Shown one piece after another: positions 45,245 through 53,564 of a DNA stretch of 64,000 nucleotides. The number at the start of each line of letters is the position of its first letter. The first letter of the stretch is position 1. The notes under the pieces are model-generated. The model saw nothing but the letters and a program-made list of their open reading frames with translations, was not told where the DNA came from and made no database searches. A program made the translations under genes and the position numbers. The stretch is from JAENVT01 sp963805445 (lineage in GTDB: Bacteria > Actinomycetota > Acidimicrobiia > Acidimicrobiales > Ilumatobacteraceae): contig CAWDUI010000015.1 of NCBI GenBank assembly GCA_963805445.1, positions 1-64,000 of the forward strand, given 5' to 3'.

Positions 45245-46619
45245 ATGACTGATTTCTCTCGCGACTCGGGTCGCGATCGCACGCCGCGCCGATCCGATGG
45301 TCGCGTCCCTCCTCACAACCTGAATGCCGAAGAGAGTCTGCTGGGGGCGCTGTTGTTGTCGCGCGACGTCGTCGATCAGATCGGCGAACTCGGCGTGATG
45401 GTCGATCACTTCTACAAGCCGAGTCACCAACACATCTACTCGGCCATCCGCGGCCTGATGGCCACCGGTCAACCGGTCGACGCGGTCACCGTCGCCGACG
45501 AACTGCGCCGCAACGGATTGCTCGATGAGATCGGTGGCGCACAGACGCTGCTCGAACTGCAGAACGCCACACCTGCGGTCTCGAACGCCTCGCGCTACGC
45601 CAAGATCGTGCAAGACACGGCGATGTTGCGCAAGCTGATCGGGGTGGCCAGCGAGATCGCCGAGATCGCCTACCTCGAGCCCGACGACGTCACCAAGGCG
45701 CTCGACGAAGCCGAGACGAAGGTGTTCGACGTCGCCGAAGAACGGGTCACCGACTCGACCCGGTCGTTGAGTGATCTGTTGCCGCTGGCGATGGACAAGT
45801 TGCAGGAGACGTTCGAGCGCGGCGACACCATCACCGGGTACTGCCACCGGGTTCCACGATCTCGACGAGATCATGTCGGGCCTGCAGCCGTCGACCCTCA
45901 ACATCATCGGCGCCAGGCCGGCCATGGGCAAGACCAGCCTCGGATTGGGCATTGCGGCCTATGTCGCCCAGACGGCGCGCCGCCCGGTGCTGATCTTCTC
46001 GCTCGAGATGGGTCACACCGAACTGACGCAGCGCATCCTGTCGAGCGAGGCCGAGGTCGACTCGCAGAAGCTGCGCACCGGCCGCCTCGTCGAGGCCGAC
46101 TGGACCAAGATCGGCAAGGCGATCAACCGCCTCGATGTGCCGCTGTACCTCGACGACAACCCGCGCGTCACGGTGATGGAGATCCGCGCCAAGGCCCGCC
46201 GCATGAAGGCCCGCCAAGGAGGGCTGGCGCTGATCGTGATCGACTACCTGCAGTTGATGAGTGGCGGCACGTCGGCCGAGAACCGCCAGCTGGAAGTCAG
46301 CGAGATCAGTCGTGGCCTGAAGATCCTGGCCCGCGAGCTCGAGGTGCCGATCATCGCCCTCAGCCAGCTCAGCCGAAACCTGGAGTCCCGCGGCGACAAG
46401 CGCCCGATGCTCTCGGACCTACGCGAAAGTGGATCTCTCGAACAAGATGCCGACGTGGTGATGTTCCTCTACCGCGACGAGGTGTACAACAAGGAGTCCA
46501 CCGACAAGGCGATGGCCGAGGTGATCATCGCCAAGCACCGCTCCGGCCCGACCGGGACAGTGCGATTGGTCTTCCGTGGCCAGTTCACCAAGTTCGGTAA
46601 CGCAGCCCGCGGTGTCTGA
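45245..46619 (+). CDS. dnaB: Replicative DNA helicase DnaB (one frameshift)
   Basis: About 458 codons. N-terminal domain (VPPHNLNAEESLLGALLLS), a linker, then the RecA-like motor: Walker A IIGARPAMGKTSLGL, Walker B LIVIDYLQLMSG, and SLEQDADVVMFLYRDE. A single extra G in GGG at 45836-45838 shifts the frame within the linker (ITG, then TATGFHDLDEIMSGL). No intein is inserted, unlike many actinobacterial dnaB genes. Overlaps the GNAT gene by eight bases. Confidence 0.95.
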
Positions 46620-47346
46620 CGCCATCCGGGAGGCTTCGCCGGCCGACGACACGGTGATGGACGCGATCGCCCGTGAGGGCGATGCCTCTGCCGATGCGAT
46701 GTACCTCGAACTGGTGAGATCGCAGGGCGGGCGGTTGCTGGTCGCCGAGACCGATGGTCGAGTCGTTGCCTACGGCGGTGTCGTCGATGTCGACGGAATC
46801 GCGATGCTGACCGATCTGTTCGTTTCGGCCGACGCACGCGGCACGGGGATCGGCACCGAGATGCTGCGGGAACTGTTCGCCGGAGCAACCCGACGCATGA
46901 CGTTCAGCTCGAAGCACCCTGCGGCCTTGCCCGTGTATCGGCGGGCGGCGATGGAGCCTCGATGGCGACTGCTGTACCTGGAAGGGCACGCGATCGGAGG
47001 CGGCCGCGAACTGCCGGTCGAAGCATGGCGACACGACCGCCGGTCGCTCGTGGAGACCATGGCTCGCCAGGGCGCCCACGTCACGGGCGATGTGGTGTCG
47101 ATGCCCGACAAGGGCGGGATCTGGATCATGCGACTTCAAAGCACGGATCCCGTCGATGCGTTGGTCCGCGCTCTCCAGGCGATGCCGGCCGGCACGAAGG
47201 TCACGATGTGCACGCCCGAGCACAGCCCGATTGCAGCGTGGGCGCAATCGCACGGCTTCGCGCTCACCGACCACGACACGTTCTGCGCGACACCCGATGC
47301 GGATATCGCCTCCGACCTGCACTGCCTCGATCCCGGCCTCGCTTGA
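46612..47346 (+). CDS. GNAT-family N-acetyltransferase
   Basis: 244 residues. N-terminal GNAT core with RLLVAETDGRVVAYGG and ADARGTGIGTEMLRELF (acetyl-CoA loop). The C-terminal 100 residues look like a second, degenerate GNAT-like part (CTPEHSPIAAWAQSHGFALTD), so this may be a tandem acetyltransferase. GTG at 46612 lies inside the dnaB end. Acceptor unknown. Confidence 0.8.
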   Translation: MSDAIREASPADDTVMDAIAREGDASADAMYLELVRSQGGRLLVAETDGRVVAYGGVVDVDGIAMLTDLFVSADARGTGIGTEMLRELFAGATRRMTFSSKHPAALPVYRRAAMEPRWRLLYLEGHAIGGGRELPVEAWRHDRRSLVETMARQGAHVTGDVVSMPDKGGIWIMRLQSTDPVDALVRALQAMPAGTKVTMCTPEHSPIAAWAQSHGFALTDHDTFCATPDADIASDLHCLDPGLA

Positions 47347-47365
47347 ACACGAGTACAGTCGGCCG

Positions 47366-48205
47366 ATGCCGAACGCGCTGGTCACGGGGACTTCGTCGGG
47401 CTTCGGCCTGGCCACCGTCGAGCGGCTTGCCCAGCTCGGCTGGTCGGTCATCGCGGCCCAGCGTGACCCGTCGACAGCACGGCACGATGCGCCGTACGAC
47501 ACGGTGGCGATCGACCTGCGCGACGGCGCCTCCATCACCAAGGTGGGCAACGTGGTCGACGCCCTCGACGGTGGGCTCGACGTGCTGGTTTCCAACGCCG
47601 GCTTCGGCATTCTCGGGCCCTTGGAGGAGGTGTCGGACGCTGAGCTCCGAGATCAACTCGAGGTCAACCTGGTCGGAACATTGGCGCTGTGCCGCGCCTG
47701 TCTTCCCGCGCTCCGCCGCGCCGGGGGAGTGATCGTGCAGGTCTCCAGCGTCAGCGGGCAGGTGGGATTCAGGGGGATGTGTGCCTACAACGCCTCGAAG
47801 TTCGGCCTCGAAGGTGCCAGCGAAGCGTTGGCGATGGAGGTCGAATCGCAGGGCGTTCGTGTCGTGCTGGTCGAGCCGGGAACGTTTCGTACATCGATCG
47901 CCGCGAAAAGCCCACGCATCCGGGGCAGAGGCGCGAGTGGGCTGTATCCAGAGTTGTGGGAAGAGCTCGACGCCTTCGCCGGATACCTCGACTCGGACGC
48001 TGAAGATGCCACGATCGCCATCGACGCAATCGTGGCCGCGGCGACTGTGCCGGGCGCTCCGTTCAGACTGCCGGTCGGCTCGGGCATCTCGCCGATGATC
48101 CGTGCCAAGCTCGAAAAGATGCTCGTCGACCTCGACGACGCCGAAGCGTTCCTTGCCTCGAGCCGGGATTACGTCCGCGGCACCGGCTCTCCCGATCTCG
48201 GGTGA
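47366..48205 (+). CDS. Short-chain dehydrogenase/reductase
   Basis: 279 residues. Classical SDR: nucleotide-binding TGTSSGFG near residue 8, NAG in LVSNAGFGILGPL, catalytic Ser in VSSVSGQVG and YNASK in CAYNASKFGLEG. PGTFRTS is the usual loop after the active site. NAD(P)H-dependent; substrate unknown. The start lies 20 bases after the GNAT stop. Confidence 0.9.
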   Translation: MPNALVTGTSSGFGLATVERLAQLGWSVIAAQRDPSTARHDAPYDTVAIDLRDGASITKVGNVVDALDGGLDVLVSNAGFGILGPLEEVSDAELRDQLEVNLVGTLALCRACLPALRRAGGVIVQVSSVSGQVGFRGMCAYNASKFGLEGASEALAMEVESQGVRVVLVEPGTFRTSIAAKSPRIRGRGASGLYPELWEELDAFAGYLDSDAEDATIAIDAIVAAATVPGAPFRLPVGSGISPMIRAKLEKMLVDLDDAEAFLASSRDYVRGTGSPDLG

Positions 48206-48229
48206 ACGATCGTCCCGACGTGTCAGGTG

Positions 48230-48382
48230 TCAGGGAGTGGCTGTGCAGCGGCGCGACCGTCGGAGCGACCGCCACACCGCTAGCGCGGCGACAACCAGCA
48301 ATGCCTCCACCGTGTAGGCCAGCACCTCGAGCAGTGTGATCCCCGGATCGTGGCTGTTGTGATCGGTCCAGTCCGCTGTCAC
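48230..48382 (-). CDS. 50-residue membrane protein with baseplate-J-like N-terminal motif
   Basis: A GTG-started ORF of 50 residues overlapping the upstream LLM-oxidoreductase stop by four bases (GTGA). The start resembles the opening of phage/eCIS baseplate J-like proteins (WTDHNSHDPGITLLEVLAY) but is followed directly by one membrane helix (TVEALLVVAALAVWRSL) and an Arg-rich tail. Small size, coupling and the hydrophobic helix argue that it is translated. No function can be assigned. Confidence 0.55.
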   Translation of the reverse strand: MTADWTDHNSHDPGITLLEVLAYTVEALLVVAALAVWRSLRRSRRCTATP

Positions 48383-49257
48383 GTGCCGAGCGATCTCATC
48401 GGGCCGACGACCTGCTCGATGAAGCGCAGCCCCGGCTCTGCGGCCAGCGGGTGACCGAAGTCCATCACGAAGTACGTCACTCCGAGCTCGTGGAGATGCG
48501 CCAGTCGCTCGAGCCACTGTGCGGATGCGGCGTCGGATTCCGGCAGGTCGCCGGCCACCGTGACGCAGCAGGTGATGTCGGAGGGGTCTCGCCCGGCGTC
48601 GATCGCGGAAGCGTGCACGATGTCGCGCTTGCGCTTCCAGCCGTCGTCATCCCGGTAACCGCCGTTCCAGATGTCTGCTCGGCGCCCGACGATCGGCAGG
48701 CCGATCTTCTCGCCGGAGCTCCCGATGCAGATCGGCGGCACCGTGTCGGGTCGCGGCGTCGCCGCGGCATCGTCGATCTGGAAGTAGGTCCCGGCGAACG
48801 TGGGGTGCGGCTCGGTCCACATCAGCCGGCAGATCTGCACGACCTCTTCGAGCTGCCGGAGCCGCACGGCGGCCGACGGGAAGTCGTAGCCGTACGAGCG
48901 GTACTCGTCCTCACGCCAACCACCGCCGATGCCGAGGATGAACCGGCCACCGGACAGCACCTGCAGCGTCGCCGCCATCTTGGCGATCAGCGCCGGGTTG
49001 CGGTACCCGTGACCGAGCACGTGGTGGCACAGCATCACATTGGGGAACCTGGCCGCCAGCCACGTGAGTGTGACCCACGCTTCCAAGAAGCCCTCCTTCT
49101 TCTCCTTGTCGAAGCCGTAGAAGTGGTCGGCGATCCACACCGAGTCGAAGTGCGGTAGCACGTGGGGGAGGATGTGCTCCTCCTGGTACATCACGATCGG
49201 CTCGAAGTTGCTCCCGCCGTGACCGGCAACCGGCGACAACCATCCAAACTTTGTCAC
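48379..49257 (-). CDS. LLM-class F420/flavin-dependent oxidoreductase
   Basis: 292 residues, uninterrupted. MTKFGWLSPVAGHGGSN start, SVWIADHFYGF, GVLSGG-type helix region VLSGGRFILGIGGGWREDEYRSYGYDF and ICIGSSGEKI are typical of the family and its F420-dependent subgroup. A GTG start at 49257. Operon with the 50-residue membrane ORF. Confidence 0.88.
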   Translation of the reverse strand: MTKFGWLSPVAGHGGSNFEPIVMYQEEHILPHVLPHFDSVWIADHFYGFDKEKKEGFLEAWVTLTWLAARFPNVMLCHHVLGHGYRNPALIAKMAATLQVLSGGRFILGIGGGWREDEYRSYGYDFPSAAVRLRQLEEVVQICRLMWTEPHPTFAGTYFQIDDAAATPRPDTVPPICIGSSGEKIGLPIVGRRADIWNGGYRDDDGWKRKRDIVHASAIDAGRDPSDITCCVTVAGDLPESDAASAQWLERLAHLHELGVTYFVMDFGHPLAAEPGLRFIEQVVGPMRSLGT

Positions 49258-49483
49258 GACGCTTCCTCTCCGCGCACCGCCGACAGGCGACCAGCACTGG
49301 TCACCACCCTGCCATCTTCACGGCGTCAATGCCCAACGGGCGCGAAACCGGCATCCTCGATACCGAAATCCCGCCCGACGATCGTCAGTGGGTGAGAGAT
49401 CGGTAGCCGCAGTACCGAGATCGCGCCCGACCGTCGTGGGCTTGGGCGGAGGGCGGGCGGGAGCGGGGCCGGCCGGCGGCGAT

Positions 49484-50041
49484 TCAGCTTCGGGCGACGG
49501 GCACCAGAGGCTCCCACATGGTGATCGCTGGGCCGTGCTCGTCGTGCTGCGGTGAAGGGTCGAGCAGCACGTCCATCGCCCGCTTGCGTTCGGCGGCGGT
49601 GAACGGACGAGTGGTGTGGCAGTACTCGACCATGTTGCGGTTGGGATCGGTCGTGTAGATGCTGACGCAGAAGCCGTGATCCACCTCGGGGACGGTCCGG
49701 CCGTCACGGCGCCAACGATCACGGTGCTCGTGGAGCTCCTCGATCGTCGCCGCGTCGAAGGCGATGTGGTTGACCCAGCTCGGCAACCCGATCGCCTTGT
49801 TCAAGTTGACGGGGAACTGGTCGCCGATCTCGTCGTCGTGCAGTTCCCAGAACGCCATCAGGCCCTCGTCGAGACTGACCGCGGGATTGGTGGCGAAGAA
49901 GAAGTGCTTGCTCCACCCGCCGTGTTCGCCCGGGTTCGGCGCGACGACCACTTTGACGAGCTCGAAACCCATCACCTCGGTGTAGAAGCGATGTGTTGCA
50001 GCAGTGTCGCGGGTGGCCAGGGCAACATGATGGAACGCCAT
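49484..50041 (-). CDS. VOC-family (glyoxalase/dioxygenase-type) protein
   Basis: 185 residues. Two VOC-like halves: FHHVALATRDTAATHRFYTEVMGFELV at the start (metal His and fold strand) and VNHIAFDAATIEELHEH, then FCVSIYTTDPNRNMVEYCHTT with the metal-binding His/Glu-type positions. Members are dioxygenases, glyoxalases or fosfomycin-resistance-like enzymes; not distinguishable here. Divergent from the small membrane gene. Confidence 0.8.
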   Translation of the reverse strand: MAFHHVALATRDTAATHRFYTEVMGFELVKVVVAPNPGEHGGWSKHFFFATNPAVSLDEGLMAFWELHDDEIGDQFPVNLNKAIGLPSWVNHIAFDAATIEELHEHRDRWRRDGRTVPEVDHGFCVSIYTTDPNRNMVEYCHTTRPFTAAERKRAMDVLLDPSPQHDEHGPAITMWEPLVPVARS

Positions 50042-50099
50042 CGCTGAATTGTCGCGCCGGCGGGTAGCACTGTCAGCAGCGGGCCGCCAGACTTGCCGT

Positions 50100-50300
50100 G
50101 TGTTCCTCGGCGACGACCTCTTGGCCTATCTGGTGTTGGCGCTCGGCGGGGCACTGTTCGCCGGCAACGTGATGGCGTTGATCAAGCCACCACCGCCGAA
50201 GGAAGGCGATCTCACCAAGGCGCCGATCGGCCGCAGCATCCTGATGGCTGCGATCGGTCTGATCGCCGCGGTGTGGTCGTTGGCCTCGCTGCTCAGCTAG
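50100..50300 (+). CDS. Small two-helix membrane protein
   Basis: 66 residues from a GTG at 50100 (FLGDDLLAYLVLALGGALF), with two hydrophobic helices and a proline-rich loop (LIKPPPPKEGDL). A longer start at 50049 would put a charged segment ahead of the first helix and is less likely. It lies convergent to the HisC gene, overlapping its end by eight bases. No family recognised. Confidence 0.65.
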   Translation: MFLGDDLLAYLVLALGGALFAGNVMALIKPPPPKEGDLTKAPIGRSILMAAIGLIAAVWSLASLLS

Positions 50301-51393
50301 TGGCCATCACCTCGGCGAGGGTTCGCAGGAAGCGATCGTTGTCCTCGGGTGTCGAGATCGTCACCCGGATGCCCTCGTTGCTGAACGGTCGGGTGACGAC
50401 ACCTCGCCGTTCGAGGCCGAGGTAGATCTCGTCGGTGCGTTCACCGATGGGCAGGTAGACGAAGTTGGCCTGTGCGTCGGGAAGTTGCCAGCCGGCGGAC
50501 GTCAACTCGGCGATCACCCGCGCCCGCTCGCCGAGGATGTCGGCAACACGCTCGCCGATCTCGGCTTCTGCGTCGATCGCGGCGATGGCTGCGACCTGGG
50601 CCAGTGCGCTGACTGCGAACGGGAACAGCGTCTTGTCGATCGCCGAGATCACTTCGGGGTCGGCGATCGCGTAGCCGGCACGGATGCCTGCCATGCCTTG
50701 TGCCTTGGAGAACGTGCGGGTGACGACGACGTTGCGATACCGAGGGATGAGGTCGCGCACCGGGTCGCCGAGGGCCGGATCGAGGAACTCGCGGTATGCC
50801 TCGTCGATCACGACGATCGTCGCCGGGGAGACGCCGTCGAGCAGTGTGGCCATGTCGTCGGTCGACAACGCCGTGCCGGTGGGGTTGTTCGGTGTTGCCA
50901 GCAGCACCAACTTGGTCCGCTCGGTGATCGCCGCGGCGACCGCGGTGAGATCGAAGGCATGGGCCGCGGTGAGGGGAGTGGTGACCGCGACGCCGGCCAT
51001 CATTTGTGTGTAGACCGGGTAGACCTCGAACGAACGCCACGGGTACACCACCTCGTCGCCCGGGTCGACGTAGGTCAGGAACAGTTGCTGCAGCAGGCCG
51101 ACCGAGCCGGAGCCAACCGTGACCTGCTCGGCACTGAGGTCGAGGCGCGTCGCCAGCCGCTCGCGCACCGCCGTGGCGCGGTGGTCGGCATAGCGGTTGG
51201 CGCCTTGTGTCGCCGCGGCGACGGCATCGACGATCGCCTGGATGGGCGGCAACGGGTTCTCATTGGAGGCCAACTTGATCGCGTCGGTGATGCCGTGCTC
51301 CGCCTCGGCCTGCGCGGCGCCTTTGCCCGGGCGGTAGGCGGGCATGAGATCGACGGCAGGACGCGGCCTGCCGACGGAATGCATTGCGGTCAT
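50293..51393 (-). CDS. hisC: Histidinol-phosphate/aromatic aminotransferase
   Basis: 366 residues, uninterrupted. AIKLASNENPLPP near residue 40, TPNNPTGTALS with PLP-ring contact, VVIDEAYREFLDP with the Asp-x-x-Tyr, and the Schiff-base lysine in TRTFSKAQGMAGIRAGYAIA. It could act in histidine or phenylalanine/tyrosine metabolism; no other his gene is nearby. I use the ATG at 51393; upstream sequence in frame is not protein-like. Confidence 0.88.
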   Translation of the reverse strand: MTAMHSVGRPRPAVDLMPAYRPGKGAAQAEAEHGITDAIKLASNENPLPPIQAIVDAVAAATQGANRYADHRATAVRERLATRLDLSAEQVTVGSGSVGLLQQLFLTYVDPGDEVVYPWRSFEVYPVYTQMMAGVAVTTPLTAAHAFDLTAVAAAITERTKLVLLATPNNPTGTALSTDDMATLLDGVSPATIVVIDEAYREFLDPALGDPVRDLIPRYRNVVVTRTFSKAQGMAGIRAGYAIADPEVISAIDKTLFPFAVSALAQVAAIAAIDAEAEIGERVADILGERARVIAELTSAGWQLPDAQANFVYLPIGERTDEIYLGLERRGVVTRPFSNEGIRVTISTPEDNDRFLRTLAEVMATS

Positions 51394-51415
51394 GGAGGCT
51401 CCGGTCGGCGTGTGG

Positions 51416-52120
51416 TCAGCCAAACGTAGCGCCGTGCGCCGAGTCGGGATGGAGCGAAACCGCCATCGGCCCGAGCAACGGCTGCGTGGCGAGCGTGACC
51501 CGGTCGCGCCCACCATCTTTCGACTTGAACAACGCCTCGTCGGCGCGCAGCATCGTTTGGGTGATGTGCGCCCCCTTGCCAAGGGCAACTCCGATCGAGA
51601 CGGTCAGCGGTTCGTCGACTGCGAGCGCCATCCGCGAGACGGCGAATCGAATCCGTTCGGCGACCTGACCGGCCTCGGTCGTGTTGGTCTGGACCAGCAA
51701 CACGCAGAACTCCTCGCCGCCGTAGCGGTAGACGACGTCACCGGCGCGCACCTCGCGACACAACACGTCGGCGACGGCACGCAGCACTTGATCGCCGGCG
51801 TCGTGGCCGTGCTCGTCGTTGATCCTCTTGAAGTGGTCGACATCGACCATGACGACCGCCACCGGCGTCTCGCCGTTGCTGGCCTCGATCGCCACGTCAC
51901 GATCGAGACGGCGACGGTTGCCGACGCCCGTCAGGTCGTCACACAGTGCCAACTGGGCGAAGTGCCGGTTCCGGCGACTGCGCACTGCGGCAAAGATCCC
52001 CAATGCGGCGCCGGTCGCAGCAAGCACGCCGATCACGATGAGGGCCAGGACGACCGTTCGATCGGGCAAGCCCGCCGCGACAGCCGTCGCAAGAGTCGTC
52101 CGTCCGCCGTTGGTCATCAT
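51416..52120 (-). CDS. Membrane-anchored diguanylate cyclase (GGDEF)
   Basis: 234 residues. One hydrophobic helix (VVLALIVIGVLAATGAALGIFA) is followed directly by a GGDEF domain: LALCDDLTGVGNRRRLD, VAVVMVDVDHFKRINDEHGHDAGD, and YRYGGEEFCVLL with an I-site (RAGD) five residues before it. c-di-GMP synthesis with product inhibition is expected. The ATG at 52120 is chosen; a neighbouring ATG at 52117 is equally possible. Confidence 0.88.
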   Translation of the reverse strand: MMTNGGRTTLATAVAAGLPDRTVVLALIVIGVLAATGAALGIFAAVRSRRNRHFAQLALCDDLTGVGNRRRLDRDVAIEASNGETPVAVVMVDVDHFKRINDEHGHDAGDQVLRAVADVLCREVRAGDVVYRYGGEEFCVLLVQTNTTEAGQVAERIRFAVSRMALAVDEPLTVSIGVALGKGAHITQTMLRADEALFKSKDGGRDRVTLATQPLLGPMAVSLHPDSAHGATFG

Positions 52121-52187
52121 TGTTGTATCGGTCTCGCGAGACGAAAAGTTGAACGCTGATCCGCAAGATGTGTGTAAGGCTGCAAGC

Positions 52188-52586
52188 ATGTCGGCTGCGA
52201 TCGAGCGGTGGGGTTCCGGCGGGCCGTGGGAGGCCGTTGTCGGGTACAGCAGGGTGGTCCGCAGCGGCGACTACGTGCATGTTGCGGGCTCGACGGCCAC
52301 CGTCGACGGGGTCGTCGTCGGGCACGGCGATGCCGGTGAGCAGACCAGGGTGACCTTGCGCATCATCGGCGATGCTCTCGCCACAGCCGGCGCCACGTTC
52401 GACCAGGTCGTGCGGACCAGGATCTTCGTCGTCGACATGGCCGACTGGGAGGCGATCGGCGCGGCCCACGGTGAGGTCTTCGCGGACATCCGCCCGGTCG
52501 CGACGATGGTCGAGGTCTCCCGCCTGATCGACCCGGCTCATCTCGTCGAGATCGAGGTGGAGGCGTACAGCCCGATCGGTGGTTGA
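52188..52586 (+). CDS. RidA/YER057c-family enamine deaminase
   Basis: 132 residues. Trimeric RidA fold: GYSRVVRSGDYVHVAGSTAT, then VDMADWEAIGAAHGEVFADIRPVATMVEVSRLIDPAHLVEIEVEAY, where the conserved Arg (DIRPVATMVEV) and Glu are present. Hydrolyses reactive enamine/imine intermediates from PLP enzymes such as the HisC-like protein nearby. Divergent from the diguanylate cyclase. Confidence 0.9.
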   Translation: MSAAIERWGSGGPWEAVVGYSRVVRSGDYVHVAGSTATVDGVVVGHGDAGEQTRVTLRIIGDALATAGATFDQVVRTRIFVVDMADWEAIGAAHGEVFADIRPVATMVEVSRLIDPAHLVEIEVEAYSPIGG

Positions 52587-52628
52587 GGCGTACCGCGGCG
52601 CGATCCTCGGCCGTGGGAGACTTTGCGG

Positions 52629-53387
52629 GTGACGGATCCGGGGGATCGAGCGGACGACCAACGTGGCATGCGCGACGATCTCGAGCGCCTGCTGGCGCTC
52701 CCCGCCCGGCTGATCCCCACGTCCGTCATCGTGCCTGCGTGGCGGCGCCTGACCGACGGCGAATCGACATGGCCGGTGCGCCTCGCCGTCGTCGCCGCGA
52801 CCGGCCTGCAGGTCGCCCTGCCGGACCGGTACGAGATCCCACCGTCGTGGTTGTTGCCGACGCTGGGAACGATGCTGGCAATCGGGCTGTCGGTGGCTCA
52901 CCCGCGGCGCATCACCCGGCACTCGCCGCAACTGCGGACGATCAGCATCTTGCTGATCGCCGTCATCTCACTGGCCAACGCCGGGTCGGCCGGCCGGCTG
53001 ATCACCGCGCTGTTGCGCGGCAAGTCGCACGACGACGCCACGACGTTGTTGCTGATCGGTGGGGCGATCTGGCTGACCAACGTGATCGTGTTCGGCATGT
53101 GGTACTGGAACCTCGACCGTGGCGGCCCTGCCGCACGGGCGCAGGCGTTGAAGTCGTACCCCGACTTCTTGTTCCCACAGATGACTGCACCCGACCTCTC
53201 GCCGGCGGAGTGGCAGCCGGAGTTCTTCGACTACCTGTACCTGTCGTTCACCAACGCCGCGGCGTTCAGTCCGACAGACACGCTGCCCTTGGCACGCTGG
53301 GCGAAGATGGCGATGATGCTGCAATCGATCGTGTCACTCGGCACGGTCGTGCTGGTCGTCGCTCGAGCGGTCAACATCTTGCAGTGA
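52629..53387 (+). CDS. DUF1345-type membrane protein
   Basis: 252 residues with about five hydrophobic helices (VRLAVVAATGLQVAL, WLLPTLGTMLAIGLSV, TISILLIAVISLANA, TLLLIGGAIWLTNVIVFGMWYW, MMLQSIVSLGTVVLVVARAV). The segment FFDYLYLSFTNAAAFSPTDTLPL, then RWAKMAMMLQS, recalls the pore-like segment of DUF1345 proteins. GTG at 52629 chosen; an ATG six bases upstream is possible. Transported species unknown. Confidence 0.75.
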   Translation: MTDPGDRADDQRGMRDDLERLLALPARLIPTSVIVPAWRRLTDGESTWPVRLAVVAATGLQVALPDRYEIPPSWLLPTLGTMLAIGLSVAHPRRITRHSPQLRTISILLIAVISLANAGSAGRLITALLRGKSHDDATTLLLIGGAIWLTNVIVFGMWYWNLDRGGPAARAQALKSYPDFLFPQMTAPDLSPAEWQPEFFDYLYLSFTNAAAFSPTDTLPLARWAKMAMMLQSIVSLGTVVLVVARAVNILQ

Positions 53388-53564
53388 TCGCCTGGCCGCG
53401 ACGATGACCGCGAGCAGGCCGGCGGTCAGCACCAACAGCGGGATCAGCGCATCGGGGCGATCGTTGATGACATTGCCGAGCCGCAAGTTGACGGCGGCGA
53501 TACCGACGATGATCGCCAATACCCCGAAGACTGCCGATATCGGATCGAATCGATGGGTCTTCAC
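53334..53564 (-). CDS. Small two-helix membrane protein of the PspC/LiaF-like module
   Basis: 76 residues with two hydrophobic helices (ISAVFGVLAIIVGIAAVNLRL and ALIPLLVLTAGLLAVIVAA) and an acidic tail. The GTG overlaps the stop of the PspC/LiaF-like gene (GTGA), so the two are coupled. Its 3' end overlaps the DUF1345-type gene by 54 bases on the other strand. Probably a partner of the envelope sensor. Confidence 0.7.
   Translation of the reverse strand: MKTHRFDPISAVFGVLAIIVGIAAVNLRLGNVINDRPDALIPLLVLTAGLLAVIVAARRSLQDVDRSSDDQHDRAE

Noticed and set aside
45831..45845. Programmed frameshift or intein scar in dnaB
   Set aside because: One extra G in a G run explains the break, the same type of indel is scattered across the window, and no intein motifs are present.
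49361..49437. Imperfect 25-base direct repeat (TACCGAAATCCCGCCCGAC and TACCGAGATCGCGCCCGAC types) between the LLM and VOC genes
   Set aside because: Only two copies with several mismatches, 52 bases apart, and no symmetry or nearby regulator; not strong enough to call.
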